Shown piece after piece: positions 35,228 through 43,069 of a stretch of DNA of 64,000 nucleotides (position 1 is its first letter; each line of letters opens with the position of its first letter). The notes under the pieces were generated by a model. That model searched no databases. It worked only from the letters and a program-made list of their open reading frames with translations, and was not told the origin of the DNA. Origin of the DNA: an uncultured Bacteroidia bacterium (GTDB taxonomy: Bacteria > Bacteroidota > Bacteroidia > Bacteroidales > Prolixibacteraceae); the NCBI GenBank assembly GCA_903897145.1, contig CAIUAN010000057.1:1-64000 (forward strand), read 5' to 3'. Made by a program: the position numbers and the translations under genes.

Positions 35228-36625
35228 ATGAAATCAATTAGATATAGAACTATTATCGGGCTGTTATTGATTACATTGATCGATCCCTTATTCGCACAAG
35301 AAAAGATGGGATTTAGCCCTCATGTAACCTTCGGAGAGACCACACTTTTAAGTTCCGGAAAGGATCTTCCATTTTGGATGTCATCGAATCAAAACGGAAC
35401 AATCACTCTTCATAATCCTAGCTATCAGCTATTTCAGGCAGGGATAAAAAGGGAGTTGGAGCGCGACTCCTTAAAAAAATGGGGGTATACCTACGGAGGC
35501 CATCTGGCCTATGGATTGGCTGGAAAATCTGATTTTCAGCCGAATCAATACTGGATCGGAGTGCGTTATCGCTCGCTTATTCTAAAAGCAGGGGCTGAAG
35601 CAGAACCGATCATTTATGGAGGTCTCTCTTCGACAAATGGAAACATGGATAACTCGGGAAATTCTCGACCAGTTCCTGGACTTCGGCTATCGACCAAAGG
35701 ATATATCCCTTTCCTAATCGCAAAAAAATGGCTCACTTACCGGTTTCTCTATGAAGAAGGTGTTATTTCTCCGGATAAACAGGCCGTAACCAATGCCCAT
35801 TTACACCATAAGAACTTTTACCTCAGAAGTCGTATCTCACCCTCCTTAACACTTGACTTAGGCATTGAGCACTATGTTTGGTGGGGAGGAAACTCTGCAG
35901 TCTTTGGCCCACAGCCAGGCTGGGACGAATATTTCAGGTATATTCTTGCTCGTGCAGGCAGCAAAAATGCCACTTTAAACGATCAGGGAAATGAAGCAGG
36001 GAATGGGCTAGGGATATACAATCTTGTGCTAACAAAAGATTGGACGACTTGTCTTGTCACATTCTATTGGAATCACCCATTTGAAGTGCCCTCAGATACA
36101 GGCCTAACGAATTTCCCGGATGGACTATTTGGCATCCATGTGGGGAAAAAAGATAAGTCATCTTTCATTACTGATTTTGTTTATGAATTTATGCGCACAA
36201 ATGGTCGAATAGCAGCTGATCCTAATGGAAACAGTGGAAGTTCCGATTATTTTATTCATTGGGTATACAGATCTGGTTTCACCTATTTCCAGCGTATGAT
36301 GGGAAGCCCGCTATTTGTCCCTAAAATTGGTGCTGATGGAATATCAACTGGATTTGAAAGCAACATGATGTGGATGCATCATCTGGGCTTAGGAGGTAGT
36401 TTAGGAAATGGTTTCACTTGGAAATCACTCCTAACGGTATCTCGAAACTTTGGATCCCGCTATATACTATATTCAACACCTCTTGATGAATGCTCGCTTC
36501 TATTCGAAACGATTTACACAACATCAAAACTTCCATTTGCATTAAAAGCAGGAGTAGCCGGTGATTTTGGAAGTCGTTTTGAAAATAGAACTGGGTTATT
36601 TCTAGGAATTAACTTCCATATTTAA
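35228..36625 (+). CDS. Wzi family capsule-assembly outer-membrane protein
   Basis: A 465-residue predicted outer-membrane beta-barrel with a signal peptide (about 1-24, ending LFAQ). It matches the 'capsule assembly Wzi' family: HVTFGETTLLSSGKDLPFWMSSNQNG at the start of the barrel, YWIGVRYRSLILKAG, GLRLSTKGYIPF, and a C-terminal strand ending in FHI, typical of barrels. E. coli Wzi is a lectin-like surface protein that anchors capsule. No capsule synthesis genes adjoin it here; rfbA-rfbC are 15 kb away. The family call is good; a role in capsule is inferred. Confidence 0.8.
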   Translation: MKSIRYRTIIGLLLITLIDPLFAQEKMGFSPHVTFGETTLLSSGKDLPFWMSSNQNGTITLHNPSYQLFQAGIKRELERDSLKKWGYTYGGHLAYGLAGKSDFQPNQYWIGVRYRSLILKAGAEAEPIIYGGLSSTNGNMDNSGNSRPVPGLRLSTKGYIPFLIAKKWLTYRFLYEEGVISPDKQAVTNAHLHHKNFYLRSRISPSLTLDLGIEHYVWWGGNSAVFGPQPGWDEYFRYILARAGSKNATLNDQGNEAGNGLGIYNLVLTKDWTTCLVTFYWNHPFEVPSDTGLTNFPDGLFGIHVGKKDKSSFITDFVYEFMRTNGRIAADPNGNSGSSDYFIHWVYRSGFTYFQRMMGSPLFVPKIGADGISTGFESNMMWMHHLGLGGSLGNGFTWKSLLTVSRNFGSRYILYSTPLDECSLLFETIYTTSKLPFALKAGVAGDFGSRFENRTGLFLGINFHI

Positions 36626-36675
36626 TTGGCATGAATTATGAATTGAAAAAATATAAAATAATTAATTAAATCGAT

Positions 36676-37761
36676 ATGAAAATTGTAGTTGGATTCTTAC
36701 TTTGCATTAGTCTTGCAATTCTTGTCTCACCTAAATTATATGCTTCTGAAAAAGTGGTCATTGCATATTATTCAGGCAGCATTCAGAAGCTTGATTCCTT
36801 TGATGCTCGCGGGTTCACGCACTTGATTTATTGCTTTGGACACCTCCAAGATCATAAACTTACCCTTCATAAACCACAAGATACTCTGCTAATTCAGAAA
36901 ATGGTCTCATTAAAAAAAAGAAATAACAAGCTTAAAGTGCTGGTATCACTAGGTGGATGGGGTGGCTGTGCCCCGTGTTCTGAAGGGTTTAGCACATCTT
37001 CGGGTCGGTCCGAATTCGCAAATTCTGTGTTGGCTCTAATAACCAATTTAAAAATTGATGGGATAGACTTAGACTGGGAATACCCAGCTATCGAGGGAGT
37101 TCCAGGTCATCGATTCTCCCCAGATGATAAGCCAAATTTTACCGAATTGATCCGCACGCTAAGACAAGTTCTTGGCAAAGAACGGATTATTACCTTCGCC
37201 GCTGGTGGGTCCGATAGTTACCTAAACAACTCAGTTGATTGGAACTCGGTAATGCCATTAGTTGATTACGTAAATTTAATGACGTATGATTTTTATGGTG
37301 GTTACTCTAAAACAACAGGACATCATACGGCACTTTTCAGTACATCTAATCAAAACCAGTCAACCGATCATTGTGTTAAATCCCTTATTGGAAAAGGCAT
37401 TGATCAAAGAAAACTAATCATTGGAGCTGCCTTCTATGGCCGGATATGGAAAGGTGTATCTGCCCAAGATCATGGACTTTACCAATCAGGAAAATTTAAA
37501 ACATATGTTAGTTACAAAGATATTTCAATAGCTCTATCCGAAAAGGCAGGCTATACCCAATATTGGGATTCCGTCGCTAAGGCACCCTATGCCTACAATG
37601 CAACCGCCAAAACTTTTGCAACCTTCGACAACAAACAGTCAATCGAGGCAAAAACCGACTATGTGAATCAAAATAACTTAGGAGGAATCATGTTCTGGCA
37701 GTTGGGTGATGACAAGCCTAAACATGGGCTAATTGAGGTGATTAATAAAACCTTAAAATAA
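36676..37761 (+). CDS. GH18 chitinase-like glycoside hydrolase
   Basis: A 361-residue exported TIM-barrel enzyme (signal peptide about 1-23). The catalytic motif DGIDLDWE lies at residues 128-135 with the acid Glu135 intact. KVLVSLGGWGG (about 87-97) and VNLMTYDFYGGYS near residue 202 are the other GH18 landmarks. The tail GGIMFWQLGDD fits barrel strand 8. There is no carbohydrate-binding module. It would cleave chitin or other GlcNAc-containing polymers. It lies 50 bases after the Wzi-like gene and could be co-transcribed. Confidence 0.92.
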   Translation: MKIVVGFLLCISLAILVSPKLYASEKVVIAYYSGSIQKLDSFDARGFTHLIYCFGHLQDHKLTLHKPQDTLLIQKMVSLKKRNNKLKVLVSLGGWGGCAPCSEGFSTSSGRSEFANSVLALITNLKIDGIDLDWEYPAIEGVPGHRFSPDDKPNFTELIRTLRQVLGKERIITFAAGGSDSYLNNSVDWNSVMPLVDYVNLMTYDFYGGYSKTTGHHTALFSTSNQNQSTDHCVKSLIGKGIDQRKLIIGAAFYGRIWKGVSAQDHGLYQSGKFKTYVSYKDISIALSEKAGYTQYWDSVAKAPYAYNATAKTFATFDNKQSIEAKTDYVNQNNLGGIMFWQLGDDKPKHGLIEVINKTLK

Positions 37762-37765
37762 CTCC

Positions 37766-39325
37766 TTAATTAGCTAATAAACGGTCCATAAGTCGATCTT
37801 CAAAAGCCGTTAGTGCCGCTTTTGACCCTTCGCCCATGGCGATAACAATTTGCTTAAAGGGAACACTAGACACATCACCAGCCGCATAAATCCCCGGCAC
37901 GCCAGTTCGGCAATGTGCATCAATCAAAATCTCACCCGACTGATTCAATTCAACTAGCTCGCGAAACAATTGGCTATTTGGGATAAGACCAATTTGAACA
38001 AATACCCCATCAATGTTTAGCTGCTCCAGGGTGCTATCGGCGCGATTTCTGAAGTTTAATGCATTAACCTTGGCCCCATCGCCGGAAATAGAAACCGTCT
38101 CAACTCCAGTCCGAATTCGCACGTTTGGCAACGAATTTAACTTGTCCTGAAGAATTTGATCCCCTTTCAGTTCGTTCATATATTCAATCACCGTAACTTC
38201 ACTGGCAAGAGTGGAAAGATCAATAGCTGCTTCGAGACCAGAATTACCACCTCCAACAACAGCGACTTTTTTTCCCTTATAAAATGGGCCATCACAATGG
38301 GCACAAAAAGCAACTCCAGAGCCAATGTATTGTTGTTCGCCTGGAATATTCAATCGCCTCCAACTGGCCCCCGTAACTATAATTAAGGCGGGAGCCACTA
38401 ACTTCTCACCCATCGAGGTTGTCAATTGCTTCTGCCCGTCCACAAGCTCAACAAGTTCAATCTTTCGATTTTCTAGAATATCAACTGAATAATCTGCCAA
38501 ATGCATTTGCATATTAGCAACTAGATGACTACCAGTGGTCTGCGACACAGAAATCATATTTTCGATACCCATAGTTTCAGCAACCTGACCACCAACATGG
38601 TCGGCAACAAGTGCGACCTTTAACCCCTTACGCGCTGAATAAATAGCTGCAGAAACTCCAGCAGGACCACCGCCAGCTACTAATACATCATACTGTTTAA
38701 TTTCAGACGAAATTGGCTGCGGAACACTTCCGAGCTTTTCTTCAAGCTTCGCTAGCAATTCACCAAAAGATGAACGACCAACATGAAAAAGTTCGCCATT
38801 CAGATAAACAGAAGGCACTGCCTGAATATTTAATCGCTCTACCTCCTCCGCATACAATCCACCATCAATAATCTCATGATGCAATAAGGGATTGATAATC
38901 GCCATCGCATTTAAAGCCTGAGCAACATCTGGACAGTTCGTGCAACTCAAAGAGATGTAGCTTTGCAAATGAACCTTACCAGAAAGAGACTGAACACGGC
39001 GAGTTATCACCTCATCGGGAAGATTTTTTCCAATGCCATCCATGTTTAGTATAGCTAGCAATAGGGTGCTAAATTCGTGGCCAGCAGGAATGGCACGAAA
39101 ACGAATCGAGGATGGCTGGCCATTTTGGAGCAAGCTAAATGCCAATGCCTCGCCATCTATAACAAGGCACTCTAGTTGTTCTGAACATCCCGCAACTTCT
39201 TCCAAAAAATCGACAAGTTCTTGCCGTTTAGGATTTAAGACGTTTACTTCTACCAACAACGTAAATTTGGATTTTAATTTCTCAAATAGTGAGCGGACTT
39301 GGTCTTTTAATGCTTGATCTAACAT
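37766..39325 (-). CDS. ahpF: Alkyl hydroperoxide reductase subunit F
   Basis: A flavoprotein that transfers electrons from NADH to AhpC. Of its 519 residues, the N-terminal half is a double thioredoxin-like domain with CTNC (Cys128/Cys131). The rest is a thioredoxin-reductase-like module with FAD motif GGGPAGVSA (218-226), the redox centre CAHC (Cys341/Cys344), NAD motif VGGGNSGLEAA and the C-terminal GIYAAGDVS. All redox cysteines are in place. It follows ahpC after a 60-base gap, probably in one operon under OxyR. Confidence 0.95.
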   Translation of the reverse strand: MLDQALKDQVRSLFEKLKSKFTLLVEVNVLNPKRQELVDFLEEVAGCSEQLECLVIDGEALAFSLLQNGQPSSIRFRAIPAGHEFSTLLLAILNMDGIGKNLPDEVITRRVQSLSGKVHLQSYISLSCTNCPDVAQALNAMAIINPLLHHEIIDGGLYAEEVERLNIQAVPSVYLNGELFHVGRSSFGELLAKLEEKLGSVPQPISSEIKQYDVLVAGGGPAGVSAAIYSARKGLKVALVADHVGGQVAETMGIENMISVSQTTGSHLVANMQMHLADYSVDILENRKIELVELVDGQKQLTTSMGEKLVAPALIIVTGASWRRLNIPGEQQYIGSGVAFCAHCDGPFYKGKKVAVVGGGNSGLEAAIDLSTLASEVTVIEYMNELKGDQILQDKLNSLPNVRIRTGVETVSISGDGAKVNALNFRNRADSTLEQLNIDGVFVQIGLIPNSQLFRELVELNQSGEILIDAHCRTGVPGIYAAGDVSSVPFKQIVIAMGEGSKAALTAFEDRLMDRLLAN

Positions 39326-39385
39326 GGCTTAAGCGGATTAAGCAGAGAGCCCCTTGGGTACTCCCTGCTGGTTGATTGACTACAA

Positions 39386-39949
39386 TTAAATCTTGCCGAC
39401 TAAATCGATACTTGGTTTTAATGTTTCGGCGCCCTGCTTCCAATTAGCTGGACAAACTTCATTTGGATGATTTTCTACAAATTGAAGAGCTTGAAGTCGG
39501 CGTAACAACTCGTCTGCATTACGACCAATGTTACCCGCCACCACTTCGTAAGCCACGATTTCACCTCGGGGATTAACGATGAAGGTTCCACGTTCAGCTA
39601 TGCCCATATCTTCAATCATCACGTCAAATCCACGAGCTAATGCACCAGTAGGATCAGCTAACATCGGATAGTTGATCTTTTTAATGGTATCAGAAGCATC
39701 ATGCCATGCTTTGTGAACGAAATGCGTGTCGCAAGAGACCGAATAGATCTCACAATTTGCAACCTTAAACTCATTATACTTCGTTGCAAGATCTTCTAAT
39801 TCGGTAGGGCATACGAAAGTAAAATCGGCTGGATAAAAGAAAAATACAGACCATTTACCCAATACATCATTTTTGCTTACCTCTTTAAATCCATTGTTTA
39901 CAAAAGCTTGGACAGTAAAGTCCACCACTGATTTTCCAATTTGTGACAT
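39386..39949 (-). CDS. ahpC: Alkyl hydroperoxide reductase subunit C (peroxiredoxin)
   Basis: A typical 2-Cys peroxiredoxin of 187 residues. The peroxidatic Cys47 is in FTFVCPTELEDL and the resolving Cys166 in NEVCPANW. It reduces hydrogen peroxide and organic peroxides with electrons from AhpF. A near-consensus promoter and a large inverted repeat lie just upstream, between it and divergent oxyR, so peroxide induction is likely. Confidence 0.96.
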   Translation of the reverse strand: MSQIGKSVVDFTVQAFVNNGFKEVSKNDVLGKWSVFFFYPADFTFVCPTELEDLATKYNEFKVANCEIYSVSCDTHFVHKAWHDASDTIKKINYPMLADPTGALARGFDVMIEDMGIAERGTFIVNPRGEIVAYEVVAGNIGRNADELLRRLQALQFVENHPNEVCPANWKQGAETLKPSIDLVGKI

Positions 39950-39996
39950 AATTTTTTTTTAAATGATTAATAACTTGTTTGTGTTGTTTAATGATG

Positions 39997-40027
39997 CAAA
40001 AATAGAGAGGGCACATTATTTATCCAA
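39997..40027 (-). promoter_or_regulatory. Promoter of ahpC (TTG-N20-TATTTTTG, minus strand)
   Basis: On the minus strand the -7 box TATTTTTG (40004-39997) has TTG (40027-40025) 20 bases upstream, an excellent Bacteroidota-type promoter. The inverted repeat at 40030-40059 abuts the -33 element, the position expected for an activator. Confidence 0.7.
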
Positions 40028-40029
40028 CT

Positions 40030-40059
40030 GATAAAATTTATATAGTTATAAATTTTATC
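40030..40059. promoter_or_regulatory. Probable OxyR operator (13-bp inverted repeat)
   Basis: GATAAAATTTATA (40030-40042) and its exact reverse complement (40047-40059) are separated by TAGT. The site lies between ahpC and oxyR, immediately upstream of the ahpC -33 element. LysR-type regulators bind such AT-rich dyads, and the ATA/TAT spacing recalls the OxyR ATAG-N7-CTAT pattern loosely. Confidence 0.65.
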
Positions 40060-40094
40060 TATATATTTACAGCACGAATTCAATTACCTAAGGA

Positions 40095-41018
40095 ATGACT
40101 CTTCAACAACTAGACTATTTAATTGCTCTTGACCAGACCCGTCATTTTGGTCAGGCTGCAGAGCAATGCGAGGTAACTCAGCCGACGTTGAGTGCCATGC
40201 TTCAGAAGTTAGAGGACGAATTAGGTTGTCGTCTTTTCGATCGTAGCCGTTATCCTATTATTCCTACGAGTGCTGGAGTGCTGGTTATTCGGCAGGCTCG
40301 GATAATTTTGTATCATGTGCGGCAGCTTGGCGAGCAGGTTCAAGGTTTAAAAGGTGAATTATCTGGTGCGCTTTCGATTGCTATAATCCCAACCGTTGCG
40401 CCTTATTTATTGCCTCAGATTCTTTCAGCTTTCAGAAAAAATTATCCAGATATTGCACTTAAGGTATCAGAAACACGCACCGAATCGATCATTCAACAAC
40501 TTCATAGTGCACAAGTAGACATGGCTATTTTAGCCACCCCCTTAAACGACGAGAAGTTACTTGAAGTACCGCTTTACTACGAGAAATTTGCAGCCTACAT
40601 CTCGCCTAATGAACCGATATATCAGAAGAAAGAGATCTCAACGTTAGAGATTCCTCTCGATCATTTATGGATTTTAGAAGAAGGACATTGTCTTCGCAAT
40701 CAAGTGCTCAACTTTTGTAAAACTAAGTCACATCCCTCGGCGTATGAAGCGGGTAGCATTGACACCTTGGTTAAGATTGTTGATCTAAATGGCGGCTATA
40801 CCTTCATACCAGAATTGCATATTGATCTTTTAAATGACATACAGCAAAAGAACTTACGACCGATTGTTCGGCCGGAGGCTACGCGCGAGATCTCACTTGT
40901 TATTCGACATGATTATGTTCGTGAAGGACTCATGAATGCAGTAGCTGAAGCCATTAAACAAATTATTCCAGCGCACATGTTAGATGCTCGACTTAAGAAA
41001 TTTGCGATTAAACTTTAA
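40095..41018 (+). CDS. oxyR: Peroxide-sensing LysR regulator OxyR
   Basis: A 307-residue LysR-type regulator with an N-terminal winged helix-turn-helix (residues 1-60, GQAAEQCEVTQPTLSAMLQKLE). Its sensor domain carries the two redox cysteines in GHCLRNQVLNFC. These fall at residues 199 and 208, the same numbers as in E. coli OxyR, so disulfide sensing should be intact. It is divergent from ahpCF with a shared inverted repeat. A good AAGGA ribosome-binding site precedes the ATG. Confidence 0.95.
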   Translation: MTLQQLDYLIALDQTRHFGQAAEQCEVTQPTLSAMLQKLEDELGCRLFDRSRYPIIPTSAGVLVIRQARIILYHVRQLGEQVQGLKGELSGALSIAIIPTVAPYLLPQILSAFRKNYPDIALKVSETRTESIIQQLHSAQVDMAILATPLNDEKLLEVPLYYEKFAAYISPNEPIYQKKEISTLEIPLDHLWILEEGHCLRNQVLNFCKTKSHPSAYEAGSIDTLVKIVDLNGGYTFIPELHIDLLNDIQQKNLRPIVRPEATREISLVIRHDYVREGLMNAVAEAIKQIIPAHMLDARLKKFAIKL

Positions 41019-41428
41019 CACAACATACGGCCAGCTAACAATCGTATTTGAGCCTTCAAAACCAATGTTTAGCATGAAATATATTTTAAAATTTGAAGCT
41101 TCTGGTTTGTTAATCGTCCTTTGTATAATTTATTAGCACTAATATCCTGAAAGATGGTTGCTATTTTGGATCCTTTTTCTCGTTCCAGAACTATCCTTCT
41201 TAATCTTTTCAATTAGTAGTCAGAAAAAGTTAGTATTTTAATATCTATTTTGGTGGTGCAAATCATGGGATAGAATTTTCTCTAATTCATCACCTCCATC
41301 TCCTGATCGGCTAATTCCTAAAATTTTACTATTTTGCATTCCTAAACTAGAATCTAGTTGAGCGACTTATAAACCTTTTCAAACTTCAGGATAATCCAAA
41401 CGGAAAGTCTGACTAAGAACAACCCATT
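41019..41428. other. Gene-free AT-rich region upstream of the acyl-CoA ligase
   Basis: This 410-base gap has no supportable gene. It contains CTATTTTG three times, about 84 bases apart (41161, 41245, 41329), each resembling a one-base-short version of the -7 box. A small dyad AACTAG-AAT-CTAGTT (41345-41359) lies 70 bases before the ligase start and could be an operator. Confidence 0.4.
41345..41359. promoter_or_regulatory. Small inverted repeat upstream of the acyl-CoA ligase
   Basis: AACTAG and CTAGTT flank AAT, a perfect six-base dyad. It might bind a repressor or form a weak hairpin; nothing in the sequence decides between these. Confidence 0.3.
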
Positions 41429-43066
41429 ATGAGCAACTTAATCGTCAAAACGGCATCGGCCTATGAATATCCACTACTCATTAAACAACTCTACTTGGCT
41501 CCACTAGCCAATAATCCAAATCAAGAGATTGTTTATCGCGATCAGCTTACCCTTACCTATAAAACATGGCAAGAGCGAGTACACCGCTTAGCAAATGCCC
41601 TGGCTGCAATTGGCGTTAAAGAGGGAAATACGGTTGCCGTGATGGACTGGGATTCACACCGATACCTTGAGGCTTATTATGCAGTGCCTATGATGGGTGC
41701 TGTTCTTCATACGATCAATGTCCGTCTTTCACCGGAGCAGATGATCTACACCATTGAGCATGCCGAAGACGATGTCATCATTTGTCATGCCGACTTTATT
41801 CCGTTATTGGAATCGATAAAAGGGCGCATCCAAGAAGGGCGTAAATTTATCCTCATTGACGAAGGAGGAGAAGTTGTAAACCAACATTTTCAATTTGAAG
41901 GAGAATATGAAAAATTGCTTACAGAAGCCTCCCCAACATATCATTTCCCTGATTTTGATGAAAATACACGGGCGACAACGTTCTATACAACAGGGACCAC
42001 CGGACTCCCAAAAGGGGTCTACTTCTCACACAGACAACTAGTCCTTCATACGCTTACGACTACGGCAGCCCTTGCAGCCCCAGCTTCACAAGGTCGATTC
42101 CATCGCGACTCGGTATATATGCCTATAACGCCTATGTTCCACGTGCATGCATGGGGTGTTCCTTATGTGGCAACCTTCTTAGGGACCAAGCAGGTCTATC
42201 CTGGAAAATATGTCCCAGCGATGCTTTTAAAATTGCTCACTGCGCACAAAGTAACCTTCAGTCATTGTGTTCCTACAATCTTAAATATGCTACTTAAAGA
42301 GCCAACTTCCAAAGAGTTTGATCTTTCAAACTGGACCTGTATCATCGGGGGAGCAGCATTGCCAAAAGCATTAGCCATTGAAGCCCTCAAACGTGGTATC
42401 GACATATTTGCAGGTTATGGGATGTCTGAGACTTGTCCAATTTTATCACTTGCTCAAATATCAGTCGAAGAAGAAGGACTGACCTTCGAAGAGCAAGCTG
42501 ATATCCGATGCAGAACAGGATATCCAGTAGGTTTAGCACAAATGCGTGTGGTAGACACAGAAGGGAAAGACGTTGCCCATGATGATAAATCATCGGGGGA
42601 GATTATCGTTCGCTCACCTTATCTAACACAAGGATATCTTAAAGATCATGTTCATTCAGAAAAACTTTGGGAAGGTGGCTGGATGCATACCAACGATGTG
42701 GCGGTTGTCAATAGCAAGGGTAGCATCCGCATTACCGATCGAACCAAAGATGTAATCAAGGTTGGTGGGGAGTGGCTCAGCTCGCTCGAAATTGAAGATG
42801 TAATTGCAAAGCACGAAGGCGTTTTAGAGGTCGCAGTCATTGGATGCCCCGACACCAACTGGGGCGAGGTGCCACTAGCCATTATCGTTGCAAAAGACTC
42901 AATTCAGTTCGAAGACCGCGAGATCATTCAAATCGTTAAAGCAAGTGTCGACAATGGCGTCTTGCCACGCGAAGCTATCACTTTAAAAGTGAAACGAACC
43001 GATTCAATTGACAAAACAAGCGTAGGAAAAATTAATAAAGTAGCGCTCCGAACACGATTCTTATAA
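41429..43066 (+). CDS. Fatty-acyl-CoA synthetase (AMP-forming ligase)
   Basis: A 545-residue ANL-family enzyme that would activate medium- or long-chain fatty acids to CoA thioesters. The P-loop-like YTTGTTGLPKGV lies near residue 189. GYGMSETCPILS near 330, DIRCRTGYPVG, WMHTNDVAV and ITDRTKDVIKVGGEWLSSLEIED near 435-457 are the family's A3-A8 motifs. The catalytic lysine is in KTSVGKINKV near the C-terminus. It resembles AlkK/FadD3-type ligases. It is monocistronic and ends three bases before the convergent DUF4838 gene. Confidence 0.9.
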   Translation: MSNLIVKTASAYEYPLLIKQLYLAPLANNPNQEIVYRDQLTLTYKTWQERVHRLANALAAIGVKEGNTVAVMDWDSHRYLEAYYAVPMMGAVLHTINVRLSPEQMIYTIEHAEDDVIICHADFIPLLESIKGRIQEGRKFILIDEGGEVVNQHFQFEGEYEKLLTEASPTYHFPDFDENTRATTFYTTGTTGLPKGVYFSHRQLVLHTLTTTAALAAPASQGRFHRDSVYMPITPMFHVHAWGVPYVATFLGTKQVYPGKYVPAMLLKLLTAHKVTFSHCVPTILNMLLKEPTSKEFDLSNWTCIIGGAALPKALAIEALKRGIDIFAGYGMSETCPILSLAQISVEEEGLTFEEQADIRCRTGYPVGLAQMRVVDTEGKDVAHDDKSSGEIIVRSPYLTQGYLKDHVHSEKLWEGGWMHTNDVAVVNSKGSIRITDRTKDVIKVGGEWLSSLEIEDVIAKHEGVLEVAVIGCPDTNWGEVPLAIIVAKDSIQFEDREIIQIVKASVDNGVLPREAITLKVKRTDSIDKTSVGKINKVALRTRFL

Positions 43067-43069
43067 ACC

